From UBA4823 sp034436035 (GTDB lineage: Bacteria > Chloroflexota > Anaerolineae > Anaerolineales > UBA4823): 17,475 nt of DNA. A model generated the notes under the pieces. That model was given only the letters and a program-made list of their open reading frames with translations. It searched no databases and was not told where the DNA came from. Shown here piece by piece: positions 1-6,856 of this stretch (position 1 is its first letter; each line of letters starts with the position of its first letter). A program made the position numbers and the translations under genes. The stretch is from contig DAOTVW010000013.1 in assembly GCA_034436035.1 (NCBI GenBank), forward strand, positions 1 through 17,475. Direction: 5' to 3'.

Positions 1-10
1 GGCGTGAGTA

Positions 11-126
11 AAACCTGTCAGGTCTGTACTAAGTTGTGTATTACCAAAGTCTTGCGTATCGAATTTTATGTCCATGTAAACAATTCAATCAGCATAAGCG
101 TGGGTGAAACCTGTCAGGTCTGTACT
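11..126. repeat. ACCTGTCAGGT palindromic repeat, two copies
   Basis: The 20-base string AAACCTGTCAGGTCTGTACT occurs at 11-30 and again at 107-126, 96 bases apart. Its core ACCTGTCAGGT is a near-perfect palindrome. The sequence between the copies (around 46-75, AAAGTCTTGCGTATCGAA) resembles the inter-core sequence of the repeat cluster at the far right end of the window. The left edge of the cluster is outside the window. No gene is seen in 1-160. Confidence 0.8.
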
Positions 127-160
127 CGGTAGCGAGACTTTCTCATCTATATATAAGAAA

Positions 161-194
161 TTAAAAAGCTCTCTCCATTTGGATGGAGAGAGCT
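161..194 (-). terminator. Intrinsic terminator of the Mn/Fe SOD gene
   Basis: Read on the minus strand, a perfect 12-bp stem (arms AGCTCTCTCCAT and ATGGAGAGAGCT, 4-base loop) is followed directly by TTTTTAA. It lies 57 bases past the SOD stop codon. Confidence 0.87.
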
Positions 195-251
195 GGGAGG
201 AGAGGGAGAACCAATTCGGCTGAAAAATGTTTCGTATTGCAAAGAACAGGA

Positions 252-869
252 TTAGCTGGCACTGGCGTAGAATTTTTCGACTTGTGTCCAATTTACTACT
301 TGCCAGATTGCTTTAACATAATCGGCGCGCCGATTTTGATAATTTAAATAATAAGCATGTTCCCAAACATCAATTCCAAAGATTGGGAAATGTCCTTGCA
401 TGAGGGGGCTATCTTGATTGGGGGTTGAGTAAACCTGAAGTTTTCCGGAACCATCGACAACTAACCATCCCCATCCTGAGCCAAACTGCGAGACAGCGGC
501 AGCGCTTAATTTTTCGACAAACGCATCAAACGATCCAAACGCTAAATTTAGCTCGTTAGCAAGTTTTCCGGAGGGAGATTTGGCACCGCCGGGGGCGAGG
601 ATTTGCCAAAAAAGACTATGATTGGCATGACCGCCGCCATTATTTCGTACTGCAGTGCGGATGTTTTCTGGAACCTGGTTTATATTTCGTAATATATCGT
701 GAATATCTCGTTCGAAAAATTCTGGCGCGCTTTCGAGCGCCTTGTTTAGATTGGCAACATAAGCGCCGTGATGTTTATCATGATGGATTTCCATCGTACG
801 GGCATCGATAACTGGCTCGAGGGCATTAAAGGCATAACCTAATTCTGGTACAACAAATTGTTTTGACAT
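252..869 (-). CDS. sodA: Superoxide dismutase, Mn/Fe family (Mn-like)
   Basis: This is a cytoplasmic iron/manganese-family superoxide dismutase that converts superoxide to hydrogen peroxide and oxygen. The 205-residue protein has normal family length and no signal peptide. The four metal ligands are visible: H29 (EIHHDKHH), H84 (GGGHANHSLFW), D167 and H171 (DVWEHAYYL). The metal-site glutamine appears in NQDSPLM, with glycine in the NNGGGH segment; this is the pattern of Mn-type enzymes rather than Fe-type, but cambialistic use cannot be excluded. The start is supported by AAAGGA a few bases upstream of ATG. It is transcribed alone with its own terminator at 161-194. A second, unrelated Ni-type SOD lies 2.4 kb away. 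Confidence 0.96.
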   Translation of the reverse strand: MSKQFVVPELGYAFNALEPVIDARTMEIHHDKHHGAYVANLNKALESAPEFFERDIHDILRNINQVPENIRTAVRNNGGGHANHSLFWQILAPGGAKSPSGKLANELNLAFGSFDAFVEKLSAAAVSQFGSGWGWLVVDGSGKLQVYSTPNQDSPLMQGHFPIFGIDVWEHAYYLNYQNRRADYVKAIWQVVNWTQVEKFYASAS

Positions 870-919
870 AACTTTTTCCTTTCATTTCTCATTTTTCCCC
901 ACCAATCACGGTGGAAATA

Positions 920-958
920 TTAGGATAATTAAGATAATAATACTACATAATATCCTAA
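920..958. promoter_or_regulatory. Inverted repeat upstream of sodA
   Basis: TTAGGATA (920-927) and TATCCTAA (951-958) form an 8-bp inverted repeat with a 23-base A/T-rich spacer. GATAAT occurs twice at the left side (924-929 and 933-938). The element sits about 50-90 bases upstream of the SOD start, where an operator would be expected. GATAAT units recall Fur-type sites, but assignment to a regulator is inference. Confidence 0.35.
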
Positions 959-1017
959 AATTCAAGAGCAAAAGGATAAATATTTCATTAGAATCAATAA
1001 GAGGTGAATAAATACAG

Positions 1018-1047
1018 GCATGCTTCCCAATCATTTGGGAAGCATGC
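1018..1047 (-). terminator. Hairpin after the FAD oxidase gene, probable terminator
   Basis: A perfect 13-bp stem (GCATGCTTCCCAA with TTGGGAAGCATGC) encloses the 4-base loop TCAT. It begins 18 bases past the oxidase stop on the minus strand. The following tract (CTGTATTTATT) is only moderately T-rich, so termination may be imperfect. Confidence 0.6.
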
Positions 1048-1065
1048 TATGAGACTTTGGAATTA

Positions 1066-2421
1066 TTAACTTGCAATGGGCAGACTACGTTCGTAGATTT
1101 TGTCTTCCACGCGCATATATCCGCGAATTATTTGGCTAGCCACTAGGCGCAGAGGTTCGGGTGGCCAGGGAATAGTGCGCCGATTGATAAACCAGATATC
1201 GGTCAAATCGGTTTTCCTTTCGAGGATTAAATCGGCAATTGTCCAGCCATTTAAATGAGTCATGGACACACCGTGACCGACACAGCCTAATGAATATAGC
1301 GCACGTTGATCGCCAAGGAAACCCAGCGCCGGTGCCATATCTACCGGGACAGATACCGGGCCTCCCCAGCGATGGGTGAATTGAACATCCTTCAAGGCGG
1401 GGAATAATAGACGGACATCTCTTTCAAGCGTTTGAAATGTGATGGGATTGTTGTCTCGCTCCATATCTCGCCCATAGGCGATTGACACATCACTACCACC
1501 CATCGCCAGCCGCTTATCGATGGTTAAACGAAAGTAATGCACCAGGTTGCGCGCATCTTCGATGCCTTGCCGGTTTTTCCAGCCGATGGATTGAAAGTGT
1601 TCATCCCGCAAAGGCTCGGTGATAACCATATGAGTGAACGCAGGCACTTGTTTGGAACGTAACTCTGGGATTAAATGGGAATAGGCGTTGGTGGCAAAGA
1701 CAAGTTTATTGGCGGTGACTTTCCCTTGGGGTGTTATGAGAATAAATTGATTGCCGCGCTTTATTTCATTCACGGGGGTGTTTTCATAAATTAGCGCGCC
1801 GCGTTCCTGCGCAATTCGTTTTAATTCACGAACTTGTTTAGCAGGATTAAGTAATCCGCAACGCGGTTCCCACCAAGCCCCAAGGAATAGAGGAGAATCG
1901 ACTTCCGCACGAACCTGATCGGCTTCAATCCATTCAATTCCCTTGATCCCCATCGAAGTGAGCAGTTCCAAATCATGTTGAATACGTTTGATGTAGCCGG
2001 GGGTGGTAGCAACACGCAAGAAACCAGGAAACCAATAATCCGATTGAATGTTGTGCTCTTTTATTAGTTGATCTACATAATCAACGGCTCTCTCCATATA
2101 ACGATGTGCCTCTGCGGTGCGTTGTTTGCCAAAGAGCGCTTTTGTCACCGCTGGCTCTAAGCCAAAAAGGGTCATCGAAAACCCGCCATTTCGTCCACTC
2201 GCTCCATAACCGACCACCTCACTTTCAAATACTGCCACTTGCATGGTAGGCTCGAATTTCTTGAGGTGATAAGCAGTGGATAATCCGGTAAATCCACCAC
2301 CGATAATGGCAGTGTCCACTTTCAATTCGCCTTCGAGTGGGGGATTAGGCGTGTAAGCGCCATAAGTTGCCAGCCAAAAGGATTTGTCGGAATAATCTTT
2401 GGAAAGCACAGGTTGAGACAT
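1066..2421 (-). CDS. FAD-dependent oxidoreductase, DAO family (OrdL/PuuB-like)
   Basis: Predicted flavoenzyme of the D-amino-acid-oxidase fold, oxidising an amine or amino acid; the substrate cannot be read from sequence. The N-terminal dinucleotide-binding motif is GGGFTG (residues 41-46), with an acidic residue (E66) at the end of the second strand. It is followed by GASGRNGG (about 73-80), typical of the OrdL/gamma-glutamylputrescine oxidase subgroup. The C-terminal FAD contact region carries LGCVGHGVSMTHLNG. The start is placed at 2421 (451 residues), because AAGGAGG lies just upstream of this ATG; a frame extension to 2535 would translate through that ribosome-binding site. It could belong to polyamine or other amine catabolism. 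The reaction yields peroxide in most relatives, but dehydrogenase activity is also possible. Confidence 0.88.
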   Translation of the reverse strand: MSQPVLSKDYSDKSFWLATYGAYTPNPPLEGELKVDTAIIGGGFTGLSTAYHLKKFEPTMQVAVFESEVVGYGASGRNGGFSMTLFGLEPAVTKALFGKQRTAEAHRYMERAVDYVDQLIKEHNIQSDYWFPGFLRVATTPGYIKRIQHDLELLTSMGIKGIEWIEADQVRAEVDSPLFLGAWWEPRCGLLNPAKQVRELKRIAQERGALIYENTPVNEIKRGNQFILITPQGKVTANKLVFATNAYSHLIPELRSKQVPAFTHMVITEPLRDEHFQSIGWKNRQGIEDARNLVHYFRLTIDKRLAMGGSDVSIAYGRDMERDNNPITFQTLERDVRLLFPALKDVQFTHRWGGPVSVPVDMAPALGFLGDQRALYSLGCVGHGVSMTHLNGWTIADLILERKTDLTDIWFINRRTIPWPPEPLRLVASQIIRGYMRVEDKIYERSLPIAS

Positions 2422-2619
2422 CGGACCTCCTTCCGTTGCTCGATGAATTTGGATCAATCTTATTTTATGAATTAATGGGGGTGAAGGCGCGTTGTTAATT
2501 AAAAAGATTATCGCGTATTCAAAGAGAAAATGCAAGGCTCAAATTAATCGACCCGCGTTATTTCTTGCATAAAATAGTAAGCTACGCGTATTCAAAAGAA
2601 CACGCTTCGTCACACGATA

Positions 2620-3066
2620 TTATTTCACTGGCATTATCTGGTAGTCAAACTGGTAACCGTATTTTTCGGCAATTTCTTTAATTACAGAACGTATTTCTTG
2701 ATAGTTGAAGGTATAGGTAAAATCTTTGCTGAAAATCTTGGATTGTTCCTCAATGGAACCCTGGCGCTTGCCGCTCAATGTGTTGTATGTCTCAGTTTTT
2801 GCGCCAAAACCAGGCGATACATCGTCCATACCACCGCCAGCAGAGAAACCAGAACTGGTTTCGCTGAGCATCTCTGAGAAATGGATTGTTTTCGTCTCCT
2901 CATTGATGCGCAATTTTGCCGTATACGATAATTTCTTTTTGGAGAGGAAAGCTTTTCTTTCTGCGATTGTTGCGGAAAAACTCCACAATCCCTTTTTTTC
3001 GTTCCATTGGCCATTGTATTTGTTTAGCCTTGTTTTGATATCCTCGATAAGTTGTGGATTGCTCAT
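2620..3066 (-). CDS. Hypothetical protein, 148 residues
   Basis: I do not recognise a characterised family. The protein is soluble and charged, with no signal peptide or membrane segment. The first 70 residues alternate strand-like stretches (GQWNEKKGLWSFSATI, YTAKLRINEETKTIHFSEML). A Gly/Ser-rich loop follows (SSGFSAGGG, about residues 71-80), then a PGFGAKTETY segment and a C-terminal helix-strand (IRSVIKEIAEKYGYQFDYQI). A good ribosome-binding site (GAGGAG) precedes the ATG. It is divergent from sodN, sharing a 174-base intergenic region, so shared regulation is possible but unproven. Confidence 0.75.
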   Translation of the reverse strand: MSNPQLIEDIKTRLNKYNGQWNEKKGLWSFSATIAERKAFLSKKKLSYTAKLRINEETKTIHFSEMLSETSSGFSAGGGMDDVSPGFGAKTETYNTLSGKRQGSIEEQSKIFSKDFTYTFNYQEIRSVIKEIAEKYGYQFDYQIMPVK

Positions 3067-3141
3067 ATTTTTCTCCTCGAATTTATTTGTAGTTTACTAT
3101 AAGATTTTAAATAATATACCTGATTTAAAACATGTTATTCC

Positions 3142-3170
3142 TTGACATCTCTTCTTTTCGCATGTATGAT
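3142..3170 (+). promoter_or_regulatory. Sigma70-type promoter of sodN
   Basis: TTGACA at 3142-3147 and TATGAT at 3165-3170 are separated by exactly 17 bases. This predicts transcription starting near 3177 and a leader of about 64 bases before sodN. Confidence 0.75.
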
Positions 3171-3202
3171 GAAAATCAGAATGGGAGGGATGAAAAATCC
3201 CA

Positions 3203-3223
3203 GATAAATAATCATTTTATATC
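3203..3223. promoter_or_regulatory. AT-rich imperfect palindrome in the sodN leader
   Basis: The segment starting GATAAATAATC and ending TTTATATC is an imperfect palindrome lying between the predicted start of transcription and the Shine-Dalgarno sequence. A metal-responsive Fur/Nur-type regulator could bind here, but the match is loose. A short GGGAT/ATCCC hairpin (3187-3201) lies just upstream. Confidence 0.25.
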
Positions 3224-3240
3224 AATTGAAGGAGGTTACC

Positions 3241-3741
3241 ATGTTCTATCGTTTATTGGATTGGATTGATCGAATCATCCCATTTGCGCGTGCACAGGCA
3301 CATTGTGATATCCCTTGTGGGATTTACGATCCGATTACTGCTCAAATCGCTGCATTGACAGTTGTTCGTATGATGGATTTAATGAAAGACTTGGACAGCA
3401 AAGCGGAAATCTCTAAGCTCGATTATCATAACAGCATGAGCCGCTATATCGCTGTCAAAGAAGAGCATGCCGAAAAAGCGAAACATGAGGTGCGCGTCAT
3501 ATGGGGAGATTACTTTAAAGCTCAGCATTTGGAAAAATTTCCTCAAACCAATGAGTTGGTGCATAAAATCATGGAGCTTGGTTCGAAAGTCCGTCAAACA
3601 ACGGATCGCCAAATTGGCGAACAATTTGTCGAAGCAGTCAATGAATTTGCGCAAATCTTTTGGGAAACCAAAGGGATTGCAACCAAACGGGCTAAAGCTC
3701 CTTATGCGCCTGCGTTGGAACTGGTCTATCCGCTATTGTGA
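3241..3741 (+). CDS. sodN: Nickel superoxide dismutase precursor
   Basis: Nickel-dependent superoxide dismutase, unrelated in fold to the Mn/Fe enzyme upstream. The nickel hook HCDIPCGIYDP is intact: H21, C22 and C26 correspond to His1, Cys2 and Cys6 of mature enzymes, with Y29 as the active-site tyrosine. Residues 1-20 form the leader that must be removed to free the N-terminal histidine that ligates nickel. The remaining 146 residues are helical, as expected for the four-helix-bundle subunit, and somewhat longer than the Streptomyces enzyme (about 117). The start is set by a near-perfect AAGGAGG at 3229-3235; an upstream TTG at 3226 would translate through that site. It is followed by, and overlaps, its maturation peptidase. 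It acts in the cytoplasm. Confidence 0.96.
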   Translation: MFYRLLDWIDRIIPFARAQAHCDIPCGIYDPITAQIAALTVVRMMDLMKDLDSKAEISKLDYHNSMSRYIAVKEEHAEKAKHEVRVIWGDYFKAQHLEKFPQTNELVHKIMELGSKVRQTTDRQIGEQFVEAVNEFAQIFWETKGIATKRAKAPYAPALELVYPLL

Positions 3742-4034
3742 TATTGAAGATTTGGCGTGTTCAGGGCGATAGCATGTCGCCTGAAATTCGGGAAGGGGAT
3801 TTTGTAGTGATTTCCAAAATTCCCTTCCTGATTGATTTCTGTGTCGGGGATAGCATCGTTTTTCATCATCCCCAATATGGCACCCTGATCAAACGGATTG
3901 AAAAATTGGACGATCAAAGCCAATTATTTTGGGTAGGCGGTATTCACCCCGATAGTTTAGATAGCCATAAGATTGGCCCTGTTAGAGAAAATCAAATTTA
4001 TGGAAAGGTAATCTGGCACATTCGCCGCAGTTAA
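3738..4034 (+). CDS. sodX: Nickel-type SOD maturation protease
   Basis: Small S24/S26 signal-peptidase-like protein that in known systems removes the SodN leader so that His1 can bind nickel. The 98-residue protein has GDSMSP near its N terminus (nucleophile S12) and GTLIKRI (general base K52), giving the Ser-Lys dyad. There is no membrane anchor, unlike true signal peptidases, which fits a cytoplasmic substrate. The start is a GTG overlapping the sodN stop (GTGA), implying translational coupling; TTG at 3744 is a less likely alternative. Its position directly after sodN is the classic arrangement. Confidence 0.92.
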   Translation: MILKIWRVQGDSMSPEIREGDFVVISKIPFLIDFCVGDSIVFHHPQYGTLIKRIEKLDDQSQLFWVGGIHPDSLDSHKIGPVRENQIYGKVIWHIRRS

Positions 4035-4329
4035 GTGGCTTGGTAGAATGACCTCGGTTTTCCCTCATTATCATTATAAGCGTTGGCATATTGCCTATTT
4101 CCAATCGTGTGAAACTGGTTCGTACAGCGCATCTTTTTGCCCCATTCATTCTAGGAGCAGAGGATTGTCTGAGTTTAGCAGCCATTCCCTTTTAGCCGAT
4201 TGTCCTTATAAGAGATGTTTGCCTGTCCTTCCTCTACTGATTTCTTTACTGGGTGGACAATGCTCGCAGATAATTTAGCTTTGTTCGGGGAACTAATTGG
4301 CAAGACTATACTAATTTACTTTATCTTTA

Positions 4330-4413
4330 ATGAAATCCCCAGCGGTTGTAAATTGGCTTGGGGTTGGATTGATTCTGATGGGATTGCTCATTTCCTCTTT
4401 GCTGTTACAATAA
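4330..4413 (+). CDS. Possible 27-residue membrane peptide
   Basis: A short frame from ATG at 4330 encodes a single hydrophobic segment (NWLGVGLILMGLLISSLLLQ). The composition looks like a membrane helix. There is no Shine-Dalgarno sequence and nothing else to support translation, so it may equally be part of a decayed gene or chance. Confidence 0.2.
   Translation: MKSPAVVNWLGVGLILMGLLISSLLLQ
4384..4411 (+). promoter_or_regulatory. Candidate promoter of ftsK
   Basis: TTGCTC (4384-4389) and TACAAT (4406-4411) are 16 bases apart and lie 33 bases before the ftsK start. The -10 element is good and the -35 element is weak. Confidence 0.35.
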
Positions 4414-4443
4414 AGAAAAGAACGTAAAGTACAGAGAATCTGC

Positions 4444-6669
4444 ATGAAGAAAAATAATCAGAATGCCAATTTGGACCCAAAGATCTCAGATCCAAAACAA
4501 GATCCGCAACTTGCTGTCCTTCGTTTTCTATCCCGTTTTCGTCGCTATGGAAATGACATAAGCGGGGTAGCAATTTTGGCATTAGGGTTGATGACTTTAT
4601 TTGGCATCATTGCCCCTCAATGGACGCAGGGTATTTTATGGTGGTGGGTGAGTGTTTTGCGATTGTGGTTTGGCTGGGGAGGTTTGTGGATTGCATTGTT
4701 CCTATGTGGTTTCGGAATAAACCGCTTACAGCAAAAACCGTTTTCGATCAAGAAAAATTGGCAAAAATGGCTGGCTCTCCTGGCAGCTGCATTGATTTCC
4801 TTGGCATTCCTCAGCGTTTTAGGAGGGGCAACGATTGAACGCGCTGAAGCGGGTTTGGACGGTGGCCGCATCGGGTGGGGATTGGCTCATTTGATGGGAG
4901 GATGGTTTTTGCCATTAGGATTGGTGGGGAGGATATTATTTGGCTTTTTGTTATTAATTATCGATTTGTTTTTTATCGCCTTTGTACTGGGGTTGGTAAA
5001 GAAACTTTGGCTGCAATTACAAGAGGAACCACGAGTATTGATTCCTGAACCGCAGCCAGCGATCAGCATTGCTCCTCTCCAGCCAGAGGATCATACAAGC
5101 ACAGAACCAACTGCACTGAAAACTCGCTTTAATCCATTGCCACGCGAATTCCGTAAGCGGCTGCAACTTTCTGAACCCAAACCTGGCGGGGCTGTTTCCA
5201 TCCCTGTGCGCGATGAACGGTTACCTGGTTTAGACGTACTCGTGCAGGAAGCTGCTTTCAAGCCCGATGAAAGGACGATCAATTTGACCGCTGGTTTGAT
5301 AGAAAAAACCTTAGCCGAATTTGGAATTCCTGCGAAGGTTGTTGGATATCGGGTTGGGCCTACCATCACGCAATATGCTGTCGAACCAGGCTTTTTAGAG
5401 AAGAATGGCACTGAAGGAGAAGCAGCTCGCCAAAAGGTGCGCGTCGCACAAATTGCCGCCCTGAATCGTGATTTAGCGTTGGCGTTATCAGCAGAACGCT
5501 TGCGTATCGAGGCACCTGTGCCCGGTCGACCATATATTGGGATTGAGGTACCCAATTCGCGCACTTCTGTTGTGCGGCTGCGCCCAATTCTGGAACACGA
5601 GGCGTTTTATAAAGTAGCTTCTCCGCTAGCGATTGCTTTGGGGAGAGATGTATCCGGAAACCCGGTGGTGGGTGATTTGGCAAAGATGCCCCACCTGTTG
5701 ATTGCTGGTACAACCGGATCAGGTAAATCGGTTTGTATCGCTGCATTGACAACTTGTTTAGTGATGAACAACCCACCAGATGAATTGCGTTTAGTGATGA
5801 TTGATCCAAAGATGGTGGAATTGATCCGGTTTAACGGATTACCCCATTTGTTAGGGAAAGTGGAGACAAAGCTAGATCGAATTTTGGGTGTTTTACAATG
5901 GGCAGTTGCGGAAATGGATCAACGATACCGTATTTTAGAAGCCACCCATTCACGCAATCTGGAAACATATAATAAAAAAGCGCATCGCCGAAAGGATATT
6001 GCACCACTTCCCCATATTGTCATCATCATCGATGAGTTGGCAGACCTTATGATGTCTGCCCCAGAACAAACTGAGCCGGCATTAATCCGCCTAGCTCAGC
6101 TAGCGCGGGCGACGGGAATCCATCTCATTGTTGCTACTCAGCGTCCCAGCACCGATGTGGTTACCGGTTTAATCAAGGCTAATTTCCCTGCCCGCATTGC
6201 TTTCGCGGTGGCATCGTCAGTGGATTCGCGAGTCATTTTGGATACGAATGGTGCTGAAGCGCTTTTGGGGCATGGGGATATGTTGTTTTTGCCCCCCGAG
6301 GCGAGTGCACCTTTGCGTTGTCAGGGGGTGATGGTGAGTGATCAAGAAATTGAAAGGGTAATCACGTTTTGGCAAAACGCGCATCCGCCATCGGATGGAG
6401 TAGTTCCGCCCTGGGAAGAGTTCTTGAAAGAGAATATCCAATTGGAAGATCATGATGCATTAATCGAAGAAGCCATCAAAGTAGTGCAGAAGACTCGCCG
6501 TGCTAGCGCCTCTTTATTACAACGAAAGCTGCGTATTGGTTATCCACGTGCTGCTCGGTTAATGGATGAGCTAGAGGAAATGGGGGTAGTTGGACCAATT
6601 ATAAATGGCAGCCGCGAGAGAGAAGTGTATCTCGAGGAAAGCGAAGACGAAGCGGATAACATGGATTAA
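4444..6669 (+). CDS. ftsK: DNA translocase FtsK/SpoIIIE
   Basis: Septum-anchored hexameric ATPase that pumps DNA to clear chromosomes from the division plane and support dimer resolution. The 741-residue protein has about four N-terminal transmembrane segments (roughly residues 40-57, 63-92, 107-127 and 148-185). A short linker follows, then the alpha/beta motor with Walker A GTTGSGKS (422-429) and Walker B IIIDELADL (D530, E531). The C-terminal winged-helix gamma domain (about 678-735, ending RIGYPRAARLMDELEEMG) is the part that reads polar sequences (KOPS/SRS) in the family. The linker is short compared with E. coli FtsK, as is usual outside Proteobacteria. No strong Shine-Dalgarno sequence is seen. 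It appears to be a single-gene unit. Confidence 0.97.
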   Translation: MKKNNQNANLDPKISDPKQDPQLAVLRFLSRFRRYGNDISGVAILALGLMTLFGIIAPQWTQGILWWWVSVLRLWFGWGGLWIALFLCGFGINRLQQKPFSIKKNWQKWLALLAAALISLAFLSVLGGATIERAEAGLDGGRIGWGLAHLMGGWFLPLGLVGRILFGFLLLIIDLFFIAFVLGLVKKLWLQLQEEPRVLIPEPQPAISIAPLQPEDHTSTEPTALKTRFNPLPREFRKRLQLSEPKPGGAVSIPVRDERLPGLDVLVQEAAFKPDERTINLTAGLIEKTLAEFGIPAKVVGYRVGPTITQYAVEPGFLEKNGTEGEAARQKVRVAQIAALNRDLALALSAERLRIEAPVPGRPYIGIEVPNSRTSVVRLRPILEHEAFYKVASPLAIALGRDVSGNPVVGDLAKMPHLLIAGTTGSGKSVCIAALTTCLVMNNPPDELRLVMIDPKMVELIRFNGLPHLLGKVETKLDRILGVLQWAVAEMDQRYRILEATHSRNLETYNKKAHRRKDIAPLPHIVIIIDELADLMMSAPEQTEPALIRLAQLARATGIHLIVATQRPSTDVVTGLIKANFPARIAFAVASSVDSRVILDTNGAEALLGHGDMLFLPPEASAPLRCQGVMVSDQEIERVITFWQNAHPPSDGVVPPWEEFLKENIQLEDHDALIEEAIKVVQKTRRASASLLQRKLRIGYPRAARLMDELEEMGVVGPIINGSREREVYLEESEDEADNMD

Positions 6670-6741
6670 TGAATAATCGGATAATTATTGTGTGAAATAT
6701 TGATAGATTTCTTATGCAACTCTAACACCGATGTGGAATAC

Positions 6742-6764
6742 TATAACAGAACAAATGTTATAAT
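6742..6764. promoter_or_regulatory. Inverted repeat overlapping a TATAAT box upstream of clpC
   Basis: TATAACA (6742-6748) and TGTTATA (6756-6762) form a perfect 7-bp inverted repeat with a 7-base spacer. The right arm overlaps a consensus -10 box, TATAAT, at 6759-6764. The overlap suggests an operator controlling clpC, but the regulator is unknown. It is not a CIRCE element (TTAGCACTC, 9 bases, GAGTGCTAA). Confidence 0.4.
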
Positions 6765-6810
6765 CTGATTAAAGAAAATGGCTGTGTATTAATATTATAA
6801 ATAATTAGCT

Positions 6811-6826
6811 CTGGAGCAAACTCCAG
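6811..6826 (+). promoter_or_regulatory. Hairpin in the clpC leader
   Basis: CTGGAG, loop CAAA, CTCCAG form a perfect 6-bp hairpin followed by GTTTT, about 30 bases before the clpC start. It could be a weak terminator for ftsK readthrough or a 5' leader structure. Confidence 0.4.
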
Positions 6827-6856
6827 GTTTTAAAGAATGAAGGAAGGATAAATACT

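Larger units (their letters stand above)
4035..4443. other. Intergenic stretch between sodX and ftsK
   Basis: About 409 bases contain no convincing gene. Several short open frames overlap each other without ribosome-binding sites. One frame (roughly 4049-4197) encodes a hydrophobic start (FSLIIIISVGILPI) but lacks an ATG. No strong hairpin terminator with a T tract was found after sodX. The region may hold remnants of a decayed small membrane protein gene. Confidence 0.5.

Noticed and set aside
2422..2535. N-terminal extension of the flavin oxidase
   Set aside because: The extension has low-complexity residues unlike the family and would translate through the AAGGAGG that serves the ATG at 2421.
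3226..3240. Earlier TTG start for sodN
   Set aside because: The extra codons are the Shine-Dalgarno sequence itself. ATG at 3241 gives the expected leader length.
4048..4278. Plus-strand frame of 76 codons after sodX
   Set aside because: Composition rich in Ser, His and Cys, no ribosome-binding site and overlap with other random frames.
6801..6830. CIRCE heat-shock operator before clpC
   Set aside because: It begins TTAGCTCTGG but the arms do not match TTAGCACTC/GAGTGCTAA. Only the CTGGAG/CTCCAG hairpin is real.
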